From the NCBI GenBank assembly GCA_009746045.1, contig RPFO01000288.1:233758-297757 (forward strand): DNA of 64,000 nucleotides, given 5' to 3'. Both the position numbers and the translations under genes were made by a program. Source of the DNA: Mesostigma viride (taxonomy: Eukaryota; Streptophyta; Mesostigmatophyceae; Mesostigmatales; Mesostigmataceae). Below are positions 1 through 10,205 of the stretch, in pieces; positions within the stretch are counted from its first letter, which is position 1, and every line of letters begins with the position of its first letter. The notes below the pieces were generated by a model. It did no database searches. It was not told the DNA's origin and worked only from the letters and a program-made list of their open reading frames with translations.

Positions 1-155
1 AAGGGGAAGGGAAGGGGAAGGGAAGGGGAAGGGGAAGGGAAGGGGAAGGGGAAGGGAAGGGGAAGGGGAAGGGAAGGGAAGGGGAAGGGGAAGGGGAAGG
101 GGAAGGGGAAGGGGAAGGGGAAGGGGAAGGGGAGGGGGAGGGGGGCAGGAGACCA
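1..155. repeat. AAGGGG/AAGGG purine tandem repeat
   Basis: Irregular array of AAGGGG and AAGGG units starting at the window edge, so its true length is unknown. The G-tracts could form quadruplexes. No coding content is seen. Confidence 0.9.
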
Positions 156-619
156 AAGAAAGCGACATTGGTTAGCTGATAGAGTTAGCTGGTAGTGCAA
201 AACCATGGAGGGCTGATTTAGGCAAAAATTGTGCAACAGCGCATGACCCAAGAGAGCCGGATTGAACGAATCCGGGTGAAGGAGCAGCATTGGTTAAGAT
301 CAACCTCCGCCCCACACACACACGTTTAAGATTCTCAGGTTTAAGATCATGAGACTCTGGATGAGACCTCTACTAGTAGTATAATTGTAGTAGAGTGTAG
401 TAGAATCACAGTAGTAAGATTTTTTAAGATCGTGAGCCCTGGATTGGTCGGACCCCAATCTTAAACGCCGGGGGGGGGGGGGGGGGTGTACTTAAATGCC
501 GTGTATTTAAAGCTAATTATGTGTGGTTCGTCAGCGGCTGTGTCCAGAGGGACGGTACAGCAAATCCTTTAATCGAAACACACACACACACACACACACA
601 CACCTATTTGCTTCTTTTC
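156..619. other. Non-coding flank with G-run and CA repeat
   Basis: No gene is seen. It contains a poly-G run near 470-486 and a (CA)n microsatellite at about 579-603. Confidence 0.6.
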
Positions 620-1050
620 TTCTAACCTGGCTCGCATGAAGTCCTCTAACTCCTCCACCGACAATGAATTTCTTCTCAACAAGCCTTCCCTATCTCTCAG
701 AGCGCTCTGGAAACTACTTTCTTGGCCACCTTCTTCTTCCTCCTCACCAGCCTCACACAAAGTCCTCCTCCTCCAACTCCGCCACCAGCAAGAAACATTT
801 CTCACCAGCTTTACTTCCTACAGTAGTTTGCACCAAGTTAGTCTCCTTTTTTGCTGTTGTCTCTGGCACCTGACTAAATAAACTCTATTTCCTCACCTGC
901 CTCAATGAAATCCTCCTCCAGCTCTACCAGGCACAACAAATCTTTCTCAACATGCCTTTCCTTTCCATCAGAGCATAAGTAGCTGCTAGCAAACTTCCTT
1001 CTTTCCCCTCCCGGTGGCTCTCATGTAGTCATCCTCCACCGCACACAGGA
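620..1050 (-). repeat. Degenerate copies of the CCDC25 last exon
   Basis: Downstream of the CCDC25 stop codon, the minus strand shows several partial, diverged copies of the 3' end of the last exon (true end at 1342). Examples are 628-660 (reads SVEELEDFM), 748-785 (VAELEEEDF), 899-985 (VELEEDF preceded by an SY-type segment) and, weaker, 1018-1045 (VEDDYM). The true exon ends VAELEEDFM. The copies are not joined by an open frame, so they look like repeated exon-edge duplications and not extra exons. Confidence 0.7.
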
Positions 1051-1341
1051 AACTAGGCCTCTAAATGTCTCCATTACGTCCTTATAGTGACCGTAGTTAT
1101 AGTGGACAACCAGCTGGTGCCACGGATGAAACACTTCGCGCACACGGAGCTCTCCTCCACCTCCTCCACACAACCATGAAACGTTAACTAGTGAATAGCA
1201 TCCCCCGCTCCACTCAGCTACTTCACACGCATGCTTGCCTCGAATAAGTTTCTCCTCACCTCTGGTACTTTACAGGCCTTCTTTACCTTGGCAAACGACG
1301 ATGAGTCTAATGTCAACAAGCCCTCTCCCTCCTCACCTTCC

Positions 1342-4300
1342 TCACATGAAGTCCTCCTCCAGCTCCGCCACCGATCTGCCGCTCTCGGCCAGGTCCCGGT
1401 TCGTCTTCATGTCGGCTGCCTCAAAGATGGTCTTGTAGCTGCGCAGCTCCGCCTCCTTCTGGCGCTCCTGCTGCTGCTGCAGCTCCTCTTTCTTCTGCTC
1501 GCACACGCGACACAGGCAACTTGTCATACACAAACACATCAGACAGAATCACAAAAAAAGGTCTTGCTCACTCGCACTCGCACTCGCACACGCACACGCA
1601 CACGCACACGCACACGCACACGCACACGCACACGCACACGCACACGCACACGCACACGCACACGCACACGCACACGCACACGCACACGCACACGCACACG
1701 CACACGCACACGCCCACGCCCACGCCCACGCCCACGCCCACGCCCACGCCCACGCCCACGCGCACGCGCACGCGCACGCGCACGCGCACGCACACGCACA
1801 CGCACACGCACACGCACACGCACACGCACACGCACACGCACACGCACACGCACACGCACACGCACACGCACACGCACACGCACACGCACACGCACACGCA
1901 CACGCACACGCACACGCACTCGCACATGCACTCGCACACGCACACGCAACAAAAACAAAAACAATGCATGCAAACGCATCAGACAGAGAGCGGTGTTCAA
2001 CACACAGAGCCTTCTCATTGCAACCTTGTAACAAACAGGGATGGAAAGCACTATAATTTTGTGTCATTGTGCTCCGCGACTCCCCAACAAGAGCGCGTGA
2101 CTACTTAACCACTTAACTCACTGAGAGGCACACCGAGCGGCATTCAAGACACACAGGACTTGTTGCTGCGCTAGGCGGCAGCCCCTTTTCCTTATCCTGC
2201 GGTCCACATCACACCCCTGCTTCTCACCTGCTGCCGGAAGGCGTCCCGCCGCTCCCGCTTGAGCATGTCGTTGAACGCCTCCCGCTCGGCTGGCAGTGGA
2301 CAATGTGTAAACCCCCACCCACCATCGGGCACATCCGCGGAAGATGCACAGGACAACTTAAAGGACGATGCACAGGACAACTCCAAGGTCAATGCACAGG
2401 ACAACTCAAAGGACGATGCACAGGACAACTCAAAGGACGATGCAAAGGAGAATTCAAAGGACCATGCACAGGACAACTCAAAGGACGATGCAAAGGAGAC
2501 TTCAAAGGACGATGCACAGGACAACTCAAAGGACGATGCAAAGGAGACTTCAAAGGTCCATGCACAGGACAACTTAAAGGACGATGCAAAGGAGAATTCA
2601 AAGGACGATGCACAGGACAACTTAAAGGACGATGCAAAGGAGAATTCAAAGGACGATGCACAGGACAACTTAAAGGACGATGCAAAGGAGAATTCAAAGG
2701 TCCATGCAAAGGAGAATTCAAAGGAGGATGCACAGGACAACTTAAAGGACGATGCAAAGGACAACTTAAAGGACGATGCAAAGGAGAGCTCAAACTCTCA
2801 AAGGAAACATCAAAGGACAGCTCACAGGACAAAACAAAGGACAGCTCACAGGACAACTCGAGGAATGATGCAAAGGAAAACTCCAACGAGGAATCAAAGG
2901 ACAAAGCGGCAGCCATTCCAAAAGTCCAAGGGAGTAGGTAACATTGGCGGCCATTGCAGGGCGCAGAGCGGTGATTCCATCCTCATGGGCAAAGAAAAAT
3001 CCAGGGAAGGATGGGTGTGTCAGGATGGAAGGTTGGTGTTGTAGCCACCCGTGCCATTCTACATTACTTTAAATGATCGGCGCTGCGTGGGGGGGAGGGG
3101 GGGGGGTTCGATTGGGGTGGGTGGGTTGTCCAAATACATAGGGATAAACTACGAGCAGTATGCATGCAGATACTACTACGTATTGGGAGGGGTGGGTTGT
3201 CCAAATACATAGGGATAAACTACGAGCAGTATGTTTGCAGATACTACTACGTATTGGGAGGGGTGGGCATCGGTTGGGGTTGTCCCTGCTTGTGGTTGCA
3301 TTCCAGGGGCGGGGTGGGGACGTCCAAATACATAGGGATAGATGTATTAGGATATGTACTAGGGATACTAGTATGTCTTTTATAACGTTGGGGTGTACTA
3401 TCATTCCCTATATTGTCGTCAGAAAGCAACAAACGTGAAACGCTAGCTGCCCAAATCTGAGATTCCGCAGAACACAGAAAATAAGAAAGCCCAGAGACTA
3501 CCAGCAAGGAATCGAACATAGGACCTTTGGCATGATTTCGCCCCCCGATCCGAAGGCATCTCACTTAACGTTTGGAAACAGCCCAACTGCAAAAAAAACT
3601 CTTTACCGGAGAGGGGTGCCAATATGTCCGATACTGCTGAATCTATAGAAGATGACTCACCGCTAGAGCTATGTGCGCAGGAGATCATTCCCTGTATGAA
3701 CAGAAGGTAAATAGTATGTATTTTATTCCGTTGGGGTGTACTATCATTCCCTATATGAACAGAAGGTAATAGAGATCTGGAGTCTAGCCGTGGTGGCTGA
3801 CTGGTGAATGCAGTACAGGGATTATAAAACAGCACTCGTTATCATCCCAAATAACAACACAGCAGATGCTACCAGTTTTCTCACCTTTCAGGTCCGGCAT
3901 TGGCGTGCACTCCTCCTTGGTCGTGTTACAGCCTAGACAAACTTACATATCCGTAATCAAAATCACGGCAAAGGGCACGGTTCTCTACTCACCCTTGAGG
4001 TCGGGCATGCGCTCCTCCTTGGTCTTGTTGAGGCGGTTGACGATCTCGTTGATGCGCTTCTCCACACGCACGGTCTTGACCTGGGGTTGAGCAAGGGGCA
4101 GAATAGGGGCAGAATAGGGGCAGAATAGGGGCAGAATAGGGGCAGAATAGGGGCCAAAAAGGTTTGGTGGTATCGCAAGCAAGCTTAAAAGGCTTTGGCA
4201 AGGCTGATGATCTAATTGATCTGCTTCGAGATGGGCCCTGTCTTGACCTTGGAGTTCTGAAAGGGGCAGGACTAAAGAGGTAAAGGGCACATAGGTTTAG

Positions 4301-6811
4301 CCAAATTATTCACATAAACTATTGCTATAAAGGGGCAGGACAAAAGAGGTAAAGGGCACAGACGTTTTGCAAAATTATTCAGATAAAATAATAAATACAA
4401 TAGGGCAGGACCAAAGAGGTAAAGGGCACAGATGTTTCACAAAATTACTCATATAAAAACATTGATATACAGGGGCAGGACCAAAGAGGTAAAGGGCACA
4501 GATGTTTAGCAAAATTATTCATTAGAATTCTTCGTAGGGCAGGACGAAAGAGGTCAGGGCATATATATTTAGCATAATTATTCATATAAAATTTTTACTA
4601 CTAAAAAGGGAGCAGGACCAACGAGGCAAAGGGCACAGATTTTTAGCAAAATTACGCATTTACTACTACGATTATTATTTTAAATTACTACAATGAACAA
4701 GCATAAAAAGACTGTGCTCAAGCAGCACATGCTTCTCCACACGCACGGCCTGGACCTGAGACAAGATCACAAGAAAAGGGGGGGGGCAGCCAGGTTTGAA
4801 AGCAGTTGACAGCAGTCGTAAAGTATGTGACGGCTCAGTGACACGCTAGGTGCTTCCCCACGCGGACCGTCTTCACCTGGGGGTGGGGGGGGGGGGTATT
4901 AAGCAGGTTTACAAAGGATCGGGTGCTTGCTGCTGCCGCTGTGTGAGGACTTGAGTAGAAGAGTACGCGCATCTTGACGCCCGACGCACATGGCCATGAC
5001 CTGGGGGGCATATTTCTACTCATATCAGAACGCTAATGAGAATGGTGGGCTATTTCACGACTTCACGGCACGCTCATACGGAGCGCCCAGCACTATGCAC
5101 TGAGTCATCGTACACATAGACACACCGCATACATGATACCAGCCAGCACGCTTGTTTTGGCAGCCTCTGCTTGACCACGCCACGGCACGGGCCTACCCAC
5201 CAGCTTGTTGTTGTGGAAGCCGACCTTCCCCCCCTCCATCGAGGGGGTCTCCTTCACCACAACACGCATGCCTTCACACCATCACACATGCCCTCACACC
5301 ATCACACATGCCCTCACACCATCACCAACCGGCAACATCCTGACTCACCAGCTTGTTGTTGTGGAAGCCGACCTGCCCCACCTCCATCGAGGGGGTTTTC
5401 TTCAAGTTGGCCCAGGGAGTGTACACGACGTTTACGCGGTCCACCTTGTTGCCTGCACAAGGGGAACCGCAAAGGGTTTACGTGCCGGGTGGTCATGGCA
5501 GTTACGTGCAAAGTGCCATCAAACAGCACATGGACTCAGCGACCGGCAAGAATACAGGTCGGTGGGGAATCAGAAGGAGTAATGCTTATGATGGGTGGCA
5601 GATTTACCCCAATAATAATAAACATTACGCTGGTGCACAACTGATCAATGCCATCTCTACCTCGCCCCCCATCCCTATATCCTCCTCCCTCGATGATTGG
5701 TTTCATTTATTTATTTCCTAATGCCACACCACAACCACCACTGCCCTCACCCCCCCTGTGAACCCTGCCACACCACCCCACACCCCACACCCCACACCCC
5801 ACACCCCACACCCCACACCCCACACCCCACACCCCACACCCCACACCCCACACCCCACACCCCACACCCCACACCCCACACCCCACACCCCACACCCCAC
5901 ACCCCACACCCCACACCCCACACCCCACACCCCACACCCCACACCCCACACCCCACACTCCCACACACCCCACACACACCCCACCCCACCCTGGATGGAA
6001 TTGGCCTTGGTCAGCTGCTCGCTATCCTCGATCCCCTCCAACCAATTGGTTGACTTGTTAGCTAAGTAATTAGACACGTAATGTTCACCACCAGCACCCA
6101 CCCTGGATGGAGTCGACACCCACCCTGGATGGAGTTGGCCTTGACCAGCTGCGCACAGTCCTCGATCACCTCCGCGGGAATGCTGTCGATCTCCTCCCCC
6201 ACATTCATGCGCACGTAGACGTGGGCCGACGACATGTCGTCCACGTGGAACCTGGCGCGCGCCACCCACGAGCAGGCACCAGTATTACACAGACAGACGA
6301 GGCAGGACAAAGTTGAATATAGGCTATGATCTCGAAGGACGGGTCGTCCACGTGGAACCTGGCGTGATGCAGCGCAACGGTAGGTGTGCAGTATATACCT
6401 GTACACTGGCAATAACACAAAAGACATAACGTCGGATTGCTTGTCAAGCGGTGTTAAAGCTGGTGTGCGTTCCCAGACTACTTGTCACAAGGTATACAAA
6501 ATGGCTGCCGCCGCCCAAGCTACCTAGGGAGGCCATGTCAATAATCGTACCATGCGCCTACAACATCTCCCACTATTTTACGGCTTAATGGACACAAGCT
6601 ACCGCGATTTTCGTTTCGTTCAATTCTAGCCTCACGGGACTGCGAGAAGTAGCATTCACGAGGCACGAATGCAGACGGCGGTGGCACCGCTCACTCACCA
6701 AACGTCATGTGGCAGCCCATACTTGATCAAATCCTCATTTTCGAACTTGTCAAGCCCCATATAAATAATATAACCTTTTTCTGCCAGCCTAGGCTTGAAG
6801 TAGAAAACCAT
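1342..6811 (-). CDS. CCDC25: CCDC25 homologue (NFACT-R/DUF814 family), six exons
   Basis: Exons by splice phase on the minus strand: 6699-6811, 6124-6251, 5349-5452, 3993-4080, 2228-2289 and 1342-1494 (113+128+104+88+62+153 nt). Every junction is GT-AG and the phases agree, giving 215 aa, close to the roughly 208 aa of animal CCDC25. Seen in sequence: N-terminus [19 protein letters not shown], then [76 protein letters not shown], a charged Arg/Lys/Gln-rich helical tail and a final EEDFM. These match the family's NFACT-R domain followed by a coiled-coil tail. Family knowledge: animal CCDC25 is a membrane-associated DNA sensor and the fungal relative is Jlp2; the role here is unknown. The last acceptor could be 3 nt further upstream (1497). 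Each intron from 2 to 5 carries its own tandem repeat, and the introns contain partial copies of adjacent exon edges. Confidence 0.93.
1565..1950. repeat. CGCACA hexamer array in CCDC25 intron 5
   Basis: About 380 bp of CGCACA units with an internal block of CGCCCA (about 1711-1758), then CGCGCA, then CGCACA again. Long Thr-His, Arg-Thr or Val-Arg readings in all frames are artefacts of the repeat. It lies wholly in intron 5 (1495-2227) of CCDC25. Confidence 0.95.
2340..2930. repeat. 24-bp minisatellite in CCDC25 intron 4
   Basis: Tandem array built from 12-bp half-units such as AAGGACGATGCA and CAGGACAACTCA, arranged as 24-bp units and decaying towards 2930. All plus-strand and several minus-strand frames stay open because the period is a multiple of three. 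The open frames are therefore not evidence of a gene, although one would read as an Asp/Lys/Asn/Ala-rich hydrophilic repeat. It lies within intron 4 (2290-3992). Confidence 0.9.
3112..3340. repeat. Roughly 73-bp tandem repeat, CCDC25 intron 4
   Basis: Three copies, the last partial, of a unit containing TCCAAATACATAGGGATA and ending in ACTACTACGTATTGGGAGGG. Nearby (about 3380-3405 and 3735-3760) a second motif, GGGGTGTACTATCATTCCCT, occurs twice. Confidence 0.8.
3435..3600 (-). repeat. Diverged tRNA-like SINE copy
   Basis: On the minus strand it reads GATGCCTTCGGATCGGGG, followed downstream by a B-box-like GTTCGATTCC. The same order of motifs occurs in the better-preserved copies at 33290-33560 and 49735-49985. 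Interpreted as a tRNA-derived SINE relic inside CCDC25 intron 4. No intact tRNA cloverleaf is present. Confidence 0.5.
4090..4157. repeat. GGGGCAGAATA tandem repeat
   Basis: About six 11-bp units directly inside intron 3 of CCDC25, adjacent to the exon 4 acceptor at 4081. Such closeness to the acceptor could affect the polypyrimidine tract; on the minus strand the array reads TATTCTGCCCC. Confidence 0.9.
4258..4665. repeat. Roughly 70-bp tandem repeat, CCDC25 intron 3
   Basis: Six diverged copies, beginning near 4259, 4330, 4402, 4471, 4536 and 4607, each with GGGGCAGGACCAAAGAGG and AGCAAAATTATTCAT. No open frame of note. Confidence 0.85.
5764..5990. repeat. CCCCACA heptamer array, CCDC25 intron 2
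   Basis: About 200 bp of CCCCACA units, with a degenerate right end next to a partial copy of exon 2's 3' edge at 5989-6046. Resembles no standard telomere repeat. Confidence 0.95.
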
Positions 6812-7340
6812 TTTTACTCCCAGTGTAAAATGTTACTCGTGCCAACGGGTGAGCACGTCCTGGCGGCGATTCCTGCTTCTGTGAGTTTTGTCTCCGTCTG
6901 CTGGGAGCGAAGCTTAGGAGGACATGTAGATATAGCAGTGACAGGGCATTACAGCAGCCTTCATGTGAAGATAAAGATTTACGAAGGCTGTCAACGGACA
7001 CGCAATGCCTTGTCAAGCAGGGAAGCCCTAGCCATCGCCACGTAAAATAACAAAACAATTACCTGCTAGGCTTGTGCTAGGTACAGTCATTACTGCCTGC
7101 CTGCCTGCCCCGTTAAGTTGCGTTTTTTAAGGTTGCGTTACCGCTTTAAGTTGCGACGCCGAAGTTTGGGCGGCGACCGCAACTTAAGCATCGGTGCCAT
7201 CGGTAATTTTTTTTCGGGGAAATGGGTATATTTTATTAGCCAAATAAGCCGATTATGGACCAAAGAGGTGAGAGGGGAAATGAGTATCAGCGAATCCTTA
7301 ATGAAGGTGGTCACACACAGGTGCCATCGGTAATGACTCA
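6812..7340. other. Upstream flank of CCDC25, no gene seen
   Basis: Sequence 5' of the CCDC25 start codon. It probably holds the promoter and 5' UTR, but I see no recognisable core promoter motif or other gene. A short CTGC repeat lies at 7096-7107. Confidence 0.4.
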
Positions 7341-7347
7341 ATTCTAG

Positions 7348-7476
7348 ATAGATTCTCTGTTGCCCTTGGGCGGCGTGGGACACAACAACAACAACAACAA
7401 TGACTGAAATACTGTTGTTGTAGTAGTTGTTGTTGTTGTTGTGTCCCACGCCGCACATGGGCAGCAGAGAATCTAT
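7348..7476. repeat. 129-bp near-perfect inverted repeat (foldback)
   Basis: Arms of about 50 bp run ATAGATTCTCTG...GGCGTGGGACACAACAAC and are mirrored at the right end, with only a few mismatches and a loop of about 25 bp. Size and symmetry suggest a small foldback/MITE-type element. No convincing target duplication was seen. Confidence 0.7.
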
Positions 7477-7499
7477 AGTGGCCGAGGGCCGGATATATC

Positions 7500-7792
7500 T
7501 AAACATATGAAAGACCATCTGGCGTTTGCTACACAGGGCAATCGGGGTAAACGCGACCCTCAGCAGTCGGTTTCACCACGATGCGACATGCCTGTGCACC
7601 TTCCCCTCGGAAACAATTGAGCACCGCTTTCTCTACTGCCAAGTGAGCGGGGTGTGGCAATGGTTGTTTAACGTATGGTCCGCATGGACCGCGCTACCAC
7701 ATTCCACATTAACGCTATCCGTGCGTTGTATCATATTCGGTATGGCGGGGACCCCGGGGGATGAGTTAACTACCAAAGTCCATACAAACTAG
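7500..7792 (+). pseudogene. LINE reverse transcriptase C-terminal fragment (zf-RVT-like)
   Basis: An 88-codon open stretch (7526-7792) contains an ETIEHRFLYC segment followed by VWQWLFNVW. This is the pattern of the zinc-binding region that ends many plant-type non-LTR reverse transcriptases (Cys residues, then E-T-x-E-H-x-F-x-x-C and a Trp-rich helix). The rest of the LINE is missing, so it is a relic. It abuts the old inverted LTR at about 7750-7833. Confidence 0.55.
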
Positions 7793-7833
7793 AACAACAG
7801 GCCGAACGGCCTTAGTAATTTATTCCACTGTTG
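7755..7833 (-). mobile_element. Remnant of an older inverted LTR, left part
   Basis: The minus strand reads GTGGAATAAATTACTAAGGC followed by sequence alignable with the start of the Ty3 LTR at 7834, but with many substitutions. Its first 34 bp are found on the other side of the Ty3 insertion, at 34735-34768. The young Ty3 element therefore integrated into the LTR of an older, related element lying in the opposite orientation. Confidence 0.7.
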
Positions 7834-8417
7834 TGTTACGTCCCTGCCCTTTTGGCCGGACGTAACAATGGAATAAATTACTAAGGCCGTTTGGTCTATT
7901 GGACTTGGGTTTTATGGACCTTGGCTATTGTGTGAATTGGACTAGTTATTTTGGTCCTAGGTTGTCCTTTTAGGGGCCGGCGCTGTGGCGCCGCGCCAGT
8001 ACTGAGTCCGTCAGTAGTTCTAGGCGTGGATCCTATAGTTGAGGGTCGATGTCGGCCCGGATCCTATGTGGATTGAGTGACTCGGATTATTCTAGGGAAA
8101 TTGGCGTGTATCTGCGCCGCAACCAACCTAGGTTAAATCGGTCCGAGGACGAGAGTCTCGTCCTCTTGGTTTAATGAATGATAAGTGCGAATACGCCTAC
8201 ACATTGAGCCCGGGGCATTATCCATTTGTAATTGGTATTGCTAGCCAATATAAGTGTGAATTAATTAGCTTGGCATTAAGCCGTGATGCCAGATATCTCA
8301 CGACTCACGTCGTGAAGCGCAACCTACTTTAGGCTATCTTGAATTATTCCTAATTCCGGCAAGAAGGGTCTTTCGCTACGTAGCTCAGGCTAGGTGTGTC
8401 TGGGCAGGGACGTAACA
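7834..8417 (+). repeat. 5' LTR of Ty3 element
   Basis: 584 bp. It begins TGTTACGTCCCTGCCC and ends with the exact reverse complement GGGCAGGGACGTAACA, an unusually long 16-bp terminal inverted repeat. The first 34 bp also form a hairpin: TGTTACGTCC at 7834-7843 pairs with GGACGTAACA at 7858-7867. Contains the empty TTAA site (GTGAATTAATTAGC) that is occupied in the 3' LTR. Confidence 0.95.
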
Positions 8418-8418
8418 C

Positions 8419-8432
8419 TGGTTATCGGAGGA
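8419..8432 (+). promoter_or_regulatory. Probable primer binding site
   Basis: TGGTTATCGGAGG begins two bases after the 5' LTR. It resembles the initiator-Met tRNA complement (TGGTATCAGAGC) with an extra T and changes, so the tRNA assignment is tentative. Confidence 0.5.
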
Positions 8433-9163
8433 AATGTGCTGGAAAGGTTAGCTAACTCTCGCGGAGAGGGTTAGTGAGCCAATTAGGATACCAAGACGAA
8501 GCTTGGCGTAGGTAGAGGTTCCGGAATTCAACGATTGCTGTCAGGCCGGCGGCCAGCCCGTAAAGGGATTCAACGACGACCTAGGCAGCAAGCGGCCAGT
8601 CTGGGATACTCGGCGGGGCTAGCAATAGTCCTGTGGTGAGGTGCTGTCAACGATAGCGTTCAGCTCTCCTGTTTTCAACGACACCTAGTGGCGGCCAGGG
8701 CTTGCCTTCAACGACACCGGGTGGCGGCCAGCTCAGGAGGGTTTAACGTCATCGAAGATGGTACGTCCCCTAGTTAGAATTCTTTCTTTACAAAGCTATG
8801 CCTGCTGAAGGCTAGCTGGCGAGCTTGCTCTCTTTCCGGGAACGCGCGCGTAGGGGGTTTATGTTATATGTTGTGCCCTCTATAGGTTGTAAATGTTGTT
8901 GGTGCCCATGGACGTCGCGGAGACGGCCATTCGTTGTTTGACCTGCAAGGGGTCGTGGGGGTGGATACCGTCTGGCTGTTGCCGACTGTGTTGACGGTGT
9001 TTACCTCCGTGTGTGCGTATAGCCCGTTCCTGCGGAAGGCTCGGGCGTGTGCTGTGCTATACTCCGTGCTCTCTCCTCGTTTGTTTAAGGTCACTGCATT
9101 AGAGGTAGCCTGGGTTTCCCCTTTCTCTCCTGCTTGCAAGCCGCTGCCAGACTATGATGTAAC
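8433..9163 (+). other. Ty3 leader with degenerate TTCAACGA repeats
   Basis: Untranslated leader. Between about 8525 and 8750 the motif TTCAACGA(C), often followed by a GGCGGCCAG segment, recurs about six times, suggesting a packaging or structural leader made by local duplication. No supported ORF. Confidence 0.5.
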
Positions 9164-9502
9164 ATGCCACGACGTAAAATAAACAAGGGTGGACAGTCTG
9201 GATTTCCTTACTACGCAGTAGCTCACGACGGGGATAAGGGTAGACCTGCTATATTCTACAGCTGGAAGACTTGTGAGGAGCATATTAAAGATAAGATATT
9301 GTCCCAAGGCTCTAGTGCTAAGTGGAAAGGGTTTGATAACATTACAGATGCAGATAGGTTTGTTAGGGAACACATGCCATTGCCTGAGGGGATGCACATC
9401 ACACGTGAATGCTCCAAGCCACCCACACTCAGCAGTCAGGGGGAGGGGACAGCAGTTACAGTGACTTTCTCTCAGTTGACCATTGGCCCTAGCAAGCAGT
9501 AG
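9164..9502 (+). CDS. Viroplasmin/RNase H1 N-terminal-domain ORF of Ty3 element
   Basis: 112 aa, intact. MPRRK start, then YYAVAHDGDKGRPAIFYSW, a central KWKGF, and DADRFVREH. This is the fold signature of the short hybrid-binding domain shared by caulimovirus viroplasmin and the N-terminus of eukaryotic RNase H1: YAV-x-x-G, a W-x-x-C/E segment, K-x-x-K-G-F, then A-x-x-F/Y-v. The domain binds RNA/DNA hybrids, so a role in reverse transcription is plausible. It precedes gag as a separate ORF, which is not standard Ty3 layout. The tail after about residue 75 is Ser/Thr-rich and not recognised. Confidence 0.8.
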   Translation: MPRRKINKGGQSGFPYYAVAHDGDKGRPAIFYSWKTCEEHIKDKILSQGSSAKWKGFDNITDADRFVREHMPLPEGMHITRECSKPPTLSSQGEGTAVTVTFSQLTIGPSKQ

Positions 9503-9637
9503 AGGAGACCATTACTAGGGAGTAGTATTAGGCTCTATAGTTATAGCTCTATAGCACGTGGTTGCTCTCTCTCCCTTGCTCTCTCTTCCTTCCTGGGGAG
9601 GTGTTGCCTGCAGTGTAAGGTACCGGTACGAGCACCA
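9503..9637 (+). other. Spacer between viroplasmin ORF and gag
   Basis: Pyrimidine-rich spacer (CTCTCTCTCCCTTGCTCTCTC at about 9564-9586). No ORF. Confidence 0.4.
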
Positions 9638-9681
9638 TGCCCACACGGTCCCAAACAAGGAACGCCAGAGATACAGAGGAA
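9638..9681 (+). pseudogene. gag: First codons of Ty3 gag, split by CACTA insertion
   Basis: Reads MPTRSQTRNARDTEE and then enters the CACTA terminus at 9682. After the insertion the same frame resumes at 22999 as ETRERDLENTEVE with no stop codon. This continuity across the 13.3-kb insertion supports both the gag start and the exact insertion ends. Confidence 0.75.
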
Positions 9682-9703
9682 CACTAGGAGTTAATTTTAC
9701 GGG

Positions 9704-10205
9704 GCGTAAACGCCCCGGTTGAGGTTACCGGGGCGGTTACTGGCCAGTAACCATGTACGTTTCAGGTTACCGGCCAGGTTACCGGCCGGTAACCTTAAAC
9801 GCGACAGACTAAATACCGGCCGGTAATGGTTACCGGGCGGTAATAGTTACCGGAACGTTTACTGGGCGGTAACTTTTACCGGAGCCGTAACCATGCCCGT
9901 AACCTATCTGGGTTACGGTCATGGTTACGGCCCAAGTAGAAGTTACCGGGCGGTAAACTGGCATGGTTACGGGACCAGTTCTGAGAACCGGGATGGGTTA
10001 CCGGCATGGTTACGGGACCAGTTCTGATAACCGGGCCTGGCTACTGGCCTGGTTACGGGTCCGTCAACCGTCCCGTAACCTGCAGTAGTTACGGCCCAGT
10101 AGTTGACCCTGGCTACTGCGGTGGTTACGGGGCCGGTTATGCCCCAGTAATATTAGTAACCCATGCCTACAACGCAGCCTGTCCGGGTTATGGCCCCGAA
10201 TTCTA
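9704..10205. repeat. Left subterminal repeat array of CACTA element
   Basis: Dense, degenerate copies of GGTTACCGG/CCGGTAACC and GTTACGG in both orientations. The matching array lies at the other end (22660-22980). In CACTA elements such arrays bind the transposase. Confidence 0.8.

Noticed and set aside
1521-2108. Long Thr-His / Val-Arg / Ala-Cys open frames over the CGCACA array
   Set aside because: All frames are open because of the 6-bp period, and the array lies inside a CCDC25 intron.
2259-3044. 261-codon Asp/Lys/Asn-rich frame resembling a LEA-type hydrophilic protein
   Set aside because: Generated by a 24-bp minisatellite in intron 4; several frames on both strands are equally open.
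5764-5990. Interstitial telomere repeat (CCCCACA)
   Set aside because: Not a known telomere motif, and it lies within an intron next to other private repeats.
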